64,000 bases of DNA from positions 2,328,001 through 2,392,000 of the forward strand of contig OW028585.1 in assembly GCA_932294295.1 (NCBI GenBank), in the 5' to 3' direction. The number at the start of each line of letters is the position of its first letter. Position 1 is the stretch's first letter. Position numbers and translations under genes: made by a program. Origin of the DNA: Alitta virens. Its lineage: Eukaryota; Annelida; Polychaeta; Phyllodocida; Nereididae. Under the pieces are notes generated by a model. It searched no databases and had not been told where the DNA came from. It saw nothing but the letters and a program-made list of their open reading frames with translations. Shown here in pieces: positions 56,820 through 64,000 of this stretch.

Positions 56820-59800
56820 CTAAAATAGTTTTCTCTGTGATATTGCTGGAACACTATGACTCGTGTTCATCTCCATTGATCCTGTCCTTTTGTGTGACCT
56901 ACAATGGCATATAATATTAGGCAAGCCAAAAACACAGAAAACAAAAACTCCCTGAAATGCATTCAGGATGACAAAGGGGTACCAGAAGATGTCAATGCCA
57001 GTCAAACTAGGAAGAAATCCTATCAACCAGGTAGTACCCATCAGCGTGAACAATCCCAGGTAGACGCGGAGTGTCTGTTTTGTGCTTACTTCACAAACTG
57101 GATTGATTGTTTGAAAGTTAGCGCGGAGAGATAAAATACACTGAATCAAGAGCGCTGTGTTTACAGTGACAAAACAAAGCATGGGGCAACCAAAAGCATA
57201 CAATACACTGATTGGATGAATGTTAGATATCCAGCATTGGTCAGTATCGCCATACTGAAACCAGCCTGTGCCGGTCAAATCAAGACAGATGCAAGGCAAA
57301 ACAATGCACAAGGGACCTGACCATGCACATAACATATATGGAAATACCATTTTGTTCAGTTGAGCAAGCCCATTGTTTGTGAAAGTCTTGTACATTCTAT
57401 GAGTTATGCAGCTCAACCATGTGAAGGTTGATAACCAGAAATAATGCTGAGCAGCTGCCATTGCTTTGCAAAGTAGATAATGAGAAGAGAAGTCATCATT
57501 ACTTTGAAGAAGTATCTGTGTAACACTAAGAGCTACAATATAGTTCATTGTCATCTTACCAGGAACTGTTCGGAGACTCTTTTTACACAGGTAAATGACA
57601 AAAGTTACAAAAAGTGATAAAACTGACATGGATGTTCCAATTAATGTAATCAAATATAATGGAGAGTCTTGTTTTTCATCAGTGCATACAATTATTGTTC
57701 CCTTGCTATCTACTATCACAAACTCATCTTGTTTGAGATATCTACCAGTGTTCAATAGTTTATAAGATGAATCATTAGTTACAGAATAACTATTGCTTGA
57801 AAACACATGTTTGGGGCAAAGTTGAATTTTGCTGTAACAAGCAGCAAATTTTACCTTTACTCCTTGGCCAGGTGAAATTTGGATTTCCCAATCAGTAACA
57901 TTGTCATAGAAATAATATCCTTGTGTATAATCCAGGAAAATCAGCCTGCCTTCTTGTGAAAAATCCACATCTGCATTTGTGATGTAATGTAGTGATAAAT
58001 TAAGCTTTGTGCATCTATCGTTCATAGATAATCTATTATTAGAATTATAAGTAATATTAACTAAGGTGAAATTCGAATCCATTGCTGCATCTGTTAAAAG
58101 TTTATACCATGCAGGACCAGAGTAATTAGCAGAGCAAATGAGGGACACATATCTATTGGCTTATTCTTCTTGTAAAGAAGTATTACAATTACAGCCAGTT
58201 AAATTTGACAGATATTCATTCTTGATAAACTGTGTTATATTATGTGCAGAATCTGCATCAATATTTACGTTGATTAAGAAGTTTAGATGTCCATATTCAG
58301 ATCCCAAAGTATTCTTAGTGTTAAGTGGAATACAGTGTAATTTATACTGAATGGAAGAGTGCGGGCAATGAAATCCAGAGCAGACAAGCTTATTTCCAAT
58401 AGTTGTAGCACAAACTGAATATGACAGCGTATGCACTGATCTAGGATTACCGTTTATATCCATCAGCACTCTGAAATTAACGCTATGCGACATTGAGTTC
58501 CCTTTGTTATTAGGCGTTGTCAAACAATGACGCTCCCCACTGCTTACATAACAAGCTGCACAAAGGTCATTTTTGTAAACTTTGTCATCAACCTTAATGA
58601 GTGATAAATATTGTCTACACAAAACATCTGGCAGAGCACAAGTGTAATTATATGTTGAGGCGTGGAAATGTGAATTTGGTGCGCACTTTAGCTGTCTCAT
58701 CATCATTTTGTATTCCTCCGTAGGCATACTGGGATACATGTGTATTTCATTCGTACAATACTGCAACATATATTTCATGAATTCCATTTTGTTATTCCTG
58801 CATGGGCTATCAGAAAAATACCCCAACTGGTCTTCTCTGCAACTATACTGAAAACTTATTGGCTTAAGGTAAGATGGGTTTATATCGTTGCACAATGCAC
58901 AATATTTATTGAAAAATATGAGATATTTGTCATTCTCTTTGTATAGAACATACTGTGGAATACGGCTTGTGTGGTTTTCACAAAGTGATTTTTCAGTTTC
59001 AAGATGCAAATGTGAGGAACATTTAGTAATAACTCTTCCATAATACCATGAAGTCAGTCTTACACATTTTTCATTGTTTCCCATGTTTTGAATGGAACTT
59101 GTTGTTTCTAGAGCATGAGTGATTATCAAATCAGCAGGTTTCCATGGCTTTTTTATATTGGCGATCTGCTTGAACAAGGATCTGTTGACATTATCCCTAA
59201 TGTACCGAAGACAATACAAAGAAAAATCAAAGCAACAGTCTCCCATATCAGCATATATAACGTCGCAAGAAAACCGAAGCAAATCGTATGTGCGATAATA
59301 AGCAGCGCTTTGCCCACAACGTCCTTCACAAGACATTTCCTTACAATATGACCATTTAAGTTTATATTTAGTTGATTCCAGTGATACCAGCTCGGAAGTG
59401 GGTTTGACCATCCATTCGCCCTGATCTTGACAAGAGTTAGCAGAACCTGTCATAACAATAGTAGTGTAACAGCATTAGAACATATCAAATGCTTGATTTT
59501 ATCTTGATAAAGACAGTGGTTACTATCATGATTATACAATTTCACCCTTGACAGACCAATCAAGAATCTTTCTCAATTCCCAAGGGAGTATTCAGCTCTC
59601 AACAAAAGTTAAACCGCGGTGCTTAAGCACTCACATCAGTGCCATCACTGTAGTTTAGCTAACACCAAGTACTCATTACACTTGGATCGGGAGAGGCAGT
59701 GCAACTCCTTCATGCCATGGAAACTATTGAATCTGCTACTTCATGATCAAGAGGTAATTAATTAATTAATCGTCTTTACCACTAAAATATAGTATCCATG

Positions 59801-60540
59801 TTTCCTGCAGTTTGATCATTCACTTTTAAATAATGAAAAGTTAAATGAACAAGAACAGGGGATTTTGTCTAGCTGTAAAAGTGCTGAATCAGATTTGAAA
59901 TCTGAATTTGACATATCTCTATCAAATCAGTATCAATTATGCATATATCTCAGAAATTTCAAATTGCATTATTCCCCATCGTTCAGCAGTTGCTGCATGT
60001 TACTAATTAATATGATTATATTATGTTAATTCAAACTAGTGGAAAACACATACAATACATTATTTATCCAACCCAAATATGAAAGTTTCTGCTGAGCTCC
60101 TCAGGAATTCTGTCCGATCTTTGATCAACAGAATGACAGCTAAATGCATTCATAGGTGACATAGCGTATAAGTTCATTTAATTACTCAGATTCAGAGTCA
60201 TTAAGAGTCAGAAAATTGTTTATTTCCCAAACAGAACAAAGAAACGATATTGCATATTAAGTATTACAAAAAGTAATTACAATTGGGGGGATACATCCCA
60301 AAGACATTTTTGTCACTATAGGGATGCCACCTTGAAACAGTGAGGGGACCTCACTATTCTGCTTGGCAGAGGAAGCTAATCTCAATCTTAAATAGGCTGT
60401 GTTCTATGACGATACGAATGGTGGGAAATAACGTTTTTGTTTTTTCTTTGTTTATTAATTCACTTACCTGTGTGTGGATGTTCAAATATATGGAGCAGAA
60501 ATAAAATTCTGACCAAAGTGTTTCGATGAAAGAACAGCAT
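56820..60540 (-). pseudogene. SMB-domain secretin-like GPCR, copy A (one in-frame stop)
   Basis: Predicted exon 1 is 60540-60468 (signal-peptide-like, VRILFLLHIF), with consensus donor CAG|GTAAGTG. The intron is 60467-59447 (acceptor GACAG) and exon 2 runs 59446-56820, joining in phase for about 899 codons. Codons about 57-103 form a somatomedin-B-like domain, but two of its eight cysteines are replaced (RFSCDVIYA where copy B has QCSCDVLCA). A long Cys-rich ectodomain follows. A single TAA at 58163-58161 (codon 453) interrupts; copy B has TCA there. After it come seven membrane spans (TM1 near 57660-57585, TM3 AAAQHYFWLSTFTWLSC, loop-2 Cys in QCWIS, TM7 NAFQGVFVFCVFGLPN) and a short tail. 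The fold matches the adhesion/Methuselah-type class B receptors. No GPS cleavage motif seen. Either a young pseudogene, a readthrough case or a sequence error. Confidence 0.85.
59447..60467 (-). other. Intron of GPCR copy A
   Basis: 1,021 bp between GTAAGTG and GACAG. It contains a conserved stretch (about 60195-60400, GACATTTTTGTCACTATAGGGATGCCACC) also in copy B (32880-33010), perhaps an old repeat. An insertion of about 90 bp near 59600-59690 is absent from copy B. Confidence 0.65.
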
Positions 60541-60740
60541 GGTTTAATTTGTAGTTGTTTTTGACTCTCCTCACATTACTTACTGAAAAATAATCAAATG
60601 ATTGCCATCATTTTCAATTACTTAAACAGCAGTAAAAATGAAAAAAAAAAAAGGTAATTTGTCACTACAAATGTTAAATACACGCCAGAACAATAATTAT
60701 GGCATTCTGATCTAAGAAAAACAACTGCCTTTTTATATTA

Positions 60741-61865
60741 CATACTGGTGGGCATAGTTCCTTGCTGTTTTCATTATCATTAATCTGCCCATATATTACA
60801 AAATTCTATGATCATTCTTCATGAGGTGCGGCGAATGTTTGGATTATGTAAAATCACGATGAACTCCTATGACGTATCTGCAAGCTTCCTGCTACAAGCT
60901 CATATGAACTGCTCATAATCTCATAACAGATTGCCATTCCCTGCAGTGGCAGATCCAGAACATTTCAGAATGGGGGGAAGATGGCTCTGTGGGCATAGTA
61001 TTTATGGTAATATAAAATTGGTAACAAAGCGGGTGGGCATTGAGTGGGTGCACCCTCGGTGCCCCCCTCTAATCCACACCTGTTCTGAAAATAAGGGAAA
61101 TGGTTCCATGTCTTGTCTGAAGATGTTTTTGGTTGCCCAAAACATATGAACACACTCAATTGCAGAATCTCACCAACAAAATTGTTTATTTCAGTCCATT
61201 AACTTAACGAGCACTGCAGTACTGTTGCAATGCTCAGAAGAGGAGCTCAAGGAACCTCATCAGAACTGAGGGGGGGGGGGGGTGTGGGCATCAGTGAGGG
61301 GAAATTTCATTAACATAAGTGACAGCCAAAAGGACACTTCAATATACCTACGCTGACCATTGCAACAATCTGCATGCCAAATACTCCGATCCCTATGCAC
61401 ATTAGCTTTTTTTCAACACTTATTGTGAAAGTGGTGCAGATGTTTTTGATTTGCCAAAATTATACCGCAACGACACTGAGACATTCAAGCTTAAATATTT
61501 ACTGCCAATCGTCTGCGACTTTGTACATTGTATTGGCATATTCATCACCCTGGACGGCTAGCTACAAATGGGCTTGATTAGTTGGTTTGCTGAGGTCCAA
61601 TCTGATAGGCATGTGAAGCGACATGTATTGCCTAATAAGCAAATTTTATGTAAAATTGGTATTTTTATTTTTAGTGCAGCATTGTCATAATGTGTTTTGA
61701 AACAGCATTGCTCGATTGCATTAGACTTATTTAGCTATGCAAACATTTACTGCAAAAGTTTTATGGTGACTTGAGGTACTATTTTCCTTAAAGTGACTGC
61801 ACAAGCATTGCAAGATCATTGCAATGGCTACTGAAACTGCTGCAATGCTTTTTCTCCACAATTCA
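60741..61865. other. Non-coding sequence with a possible small TIR remnant
   Basis: 60943-61081 begins CAGTGGCAGATCCAG and ends with an inverted, diverged match followed by GTG-rich and C-rich tracts, as in small hAT-type MITEs, but no target duplication is seen. A poly-G run lies near 61268-61282. No gene. Confidence 0.35.
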
Positions 61866-61979
61866 TTGGTTAGATCATACATCTTTGGTTAGATCATACA
61901 TTGTTGGTTAGATCATACATCTTTGGTTAGATCATACATCTTTGGTTAGATCATACATCGTTGGTTAGATCATACAGTC
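61866..61979 (+). repeat. 19-bp tandem repeat, six copies
   Basis: Six units of TTGGTTAGATCATACATCT with one to three changes each; the period is exact. Confidence 0.93.
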
Positions 61980-62088
61980 TAACCTGCCTTACACCATAAG
62001 TAGTCTGTTTTCTATTGTTCTCAGCTGCTAGGATACTTGTTCACCTTATTTCTCTTCTTTTTCACATGTTTTGCTGTTGGTAGTTTAA

Positions 62089-63062
62089 GGTCATGGGCAA
62101 TCAAAATCGTACAATTGGCGAAAATGATCTTATCAAATGGATCTTAGTTCATTAAAAAGACCTGCAGTGAAAAAAAACGGATTTCATAATGTATTTTACA
62201 CACAAAAAACGAAGTTTGCTGCCTCCCGCAATTTTCGCATGTCTCAGGATCGAAAAATGGTAGTTCCACTACCTGCCACCAGGGCAGGGCATGTAACGTC
62301 AGAGTTGCTGTGCTTGAGTTGCAATCAGCAGCTCCTGACCACTGAGGCATTTCATCTTTTTACTTGCTAATTGCTTACAGACCTCCGGTGAAGATAATCT
62401 TCTACATTATAAATCAATGCCATCAAGCAATATAATGAATTAGTTATATGTTACAAACATGACTCACAATTAACAAATTATATGTAATTTAAACTATTAA
62501 AGCATTATTAAAGCACAATTATTATGTGTTTGACATTTTTATAGTCATTAATTAACTTAAATTAGCTTAAATTTTAACACCATCCGGATGATGTAAAGAT
62601 ACAGTTAAGTTCATTTTTATTTCTCTAATCATCACTTGAATGAACAAAAACAAATTATGACATATAGAAAAGGGAAATCAATGTTGAATAACTTTATATA
62701 TGCTCGTTAAGCACTCATTAGTAAACTAAAAGACACTGCTTCAATAAGTTCAATATGTTATAATCCCTGAACATGACTATAACCAATAACCTAGTACAAA
62801 AATATTCACCTGATATCAATATTTATCAATATTTATCATGAGGGAAACTATTATACCACTTTCAAGTTATCATTCAGTCTGTGGCCAGCAACAGCAACTC
62901 TGACGTCACTGCCTTAGTTTAGCACAATGCCGTCCGGTTATTGACGTAAATAAATGCTAATATCTCTTTACACCAAAGTCAGAATTACATAATTTTCAGA
63001 GTTCAAGATACTCATACCCATTACCGTATTCTGGCAAAGTTTGATTTTGATTGCCCATGACC
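62089..63062. mobile_element. TTTAA-flanked non-autonomous TIR element, 974 bp
   Basis: Perfect 20-bp terminal inverted repeats, GGTCATGGGCAATCAAAATC at the left and its complement at 63043-63062. TTTAA directly flanks both ends (62084-62088 and 63063-63067). A TTAA-type target duplication is known for piggyBac and Kolobok elements. Inside, a further inverted match (ACGTCAGAGTTGCTG near 62296 and its complement near 62895-62909) extends the symmetry. No transposase. The open frame 62137-62370 is not protein-like. Confidence 0.8.
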
Positions 63063-63067
63063 TTTAA

Positions 63068-64000
63068 GTGAACCGCCACAAGGTAATGGATGAGCTTTAC
63101 CCTTGAGACCTAAAAACAGTTCAAGTCATCAATTTTTCAACTCATTAAAGGTCTTCCTCAAAGGTGTATTACCTGTAGTTCCATGAGTTTAATAGACTTG
63201 AAGTTATCATGTCTGTAAGTATTGTTGACAGACAGACAGAGAGACAAAAGGGAGGGAAAAACTGATCGCAACACCCTAGGCCATATACACGGCAAGATGC
63301 AGTGCAAGATCTAAAAAGTGCCATAGTCCCAATCTACGGCAAGTTTCTGAATAACTTTAATATGGCCACAGCTGTATTTTACAAGAAGCTTATACACGGT
63401 AAGGAAATATAGTACATGCAGATTTCCGATAAATCACCACAGATAAAAAAAATAATTCACTTACCATAGCTGCAGTAACTAGGCGATTTGATAAATGTCA
63501 CTCAAGACAGCAAGCAAGTCTGAATGCCACAAGTATGACTGTTAATTTATAACAATACCCAAAAGGCGTGGCACTTTAGAAAATTCTTTAATAACAGACG
63601 CTACGCGACCAACACAAATAAAAATAAGTTTTCTGCATTTAATGATAAAGATTTGAAATAATTAACAACTTCGCAAGGGCGTGCCAAGTCCAATTTATCA
63701 TAACTTATTCATCTGCTTTTTAAAGACCTAGGGAGTGGCTTCTTCTGAAACTGTAAATTGTGCATTCCACTAAGTGCATACCACATGTAGTGGGTGGCAT
63801 CTTAGCTTAATTTGGGACCAACTGGCTGGATGAACTGCCGAACTCTCTGCAACTGTCTACAAACCTTCAATTAAAGCTGAAGGGTGATTTATGTTATCCC
63901 TTTTAATATGTGATATACATTAATCTAATATTCAATTTAAATTGTATATATATTCTCCACTACCCAGTGTATTAAAGGTCTTTGAAGGTATCATTCATGT
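63068..64000. other. Non-coding sequence to window end
   Basis: A short GACA repeat lies near 63228-63243. No gene, TIR or LTR recognised. A partial element reaching past the window edge cannot be excluded. Confidence 0.5.

Larger units (their letters stand above)
55196..60740. repeat. Segmental duplicate containing GPCR copy A
   Basis: 55196-58095 matches 21284-23822 and 58090-60740 matches 30829-33415, that is, the same region without the 7-kb LTR array. Homology begins abruptly at 55196 (TTGAAATGTATTGACCAACTA) next to the Polinton relic and ends near 60740. It holds the only GPCR copy with all membrane segments. Confidence 0.92.

Noticed and set aside
57530..57770. Intron retained in GPCR copy A and spliced in copy B
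   Set aside because: The segment has no GT-AG ends and encodes TM1 and TM2, which the receptor fold needs.
60943..61081. Definite hAT MITE
   Set aside because: The ends look like CAGTGGC.GATC-type termini, but no 8-bp duplication is visible.
61866..61979. CRISPR-like regular repeat
   Set aside because: Units are directly adjacent with no spacers, and the genome is animal; it is a minisatellite.
62137..62370. 77-codon ORF as a gene
   Set aside because: It lies inside the TTTAA-flanked TIR element and has no protein-like features.

Overview
This is invertebrate animal genomic DNA. It is AT-rich, has low gene density, and carries spliced host-type coding sequence. Its transposon families are typical of marine invertebrates: CR1/Jockey-group non-LTR, BEL/Pao, Ty3-like LTR, hAT-like, Polinton and tRNA-SINE. 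The sequence alone does not identify the species. There are no bacterial operons, rRNA or CRISPR. The only host gene family seen is a secretin-like (adhesion/Methuselah-type) GPCR with an N-terminal somatomedin-B domain. It is present as one nearly intact copy at 56820-60540 (minus) and as broken copies at 22799-23818 plus 30829-33202 (minus) and 33549-34178 (plus).

Layout. 1-9397: a 1.78-kb inverted repeat (1-1777 against 7622-9397) encloses an internally deleted BEL/Pao pol and a tandem array with a 1,016-bp period containing a non-LTR RT fragment. 9398-12405: a decayed non-LTR element. 12406-44776: a very large, imperfect inverted duplication. The left arm is about 11.0 kb (12406-23432), the right arm about 11.2 kb (33549-44776), and the spacer about 10.1 kb. 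Each arm carries the same nested set of elements: a TIR element with GTCGTTTCGGCC ends, a tRNA-derived SINE, a second TIR element split by a non-LTR element, a truncated non-LTR element, and the 3' part of the GPCR. The spacer holds a tandem LTR-internal-LTR-internal-LTR retroelement (23823-30828) inserted in a GPCR exon, then the 5' half of that GPCR, then a near-perfect hairpin at the inner junction.

44777-55195: a solo LTR, a complete hAT-like transposon (perfect 8-bp target duplication, long TIRs, nearly intact transposase), and Polinton/Maverick remnants (integrase core, chromodomain, a possible capsid-type fragment). 55196-60740: the best GPCR copy, a segmental duplicate of the GPCR region above. 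60741-64000: non-coding, with a 19-bp minisatellite and a TTTAA-flanked TIR element.

Order of events inferred from nesting: the GPCR locus was duplicated (copies A and B), and copy B gained lesions. The arm elements were already in place when the 11-kb inverted duplication formed. The LTR array lies only in the spacer, so its age relative to the inversion cannot be read from the arms. The arms look a few percent different by eye, so a real palindrome and an assembly join of two haplotypes both remain possible. The most unusual items are the non-autonomous LTR array with two internal minisatellites, the transposon- and hairpin-bounded palindrome, the hAT-like element with a divergent transposase, and the GPCR whose long reading frame is broken by a single stop codon.
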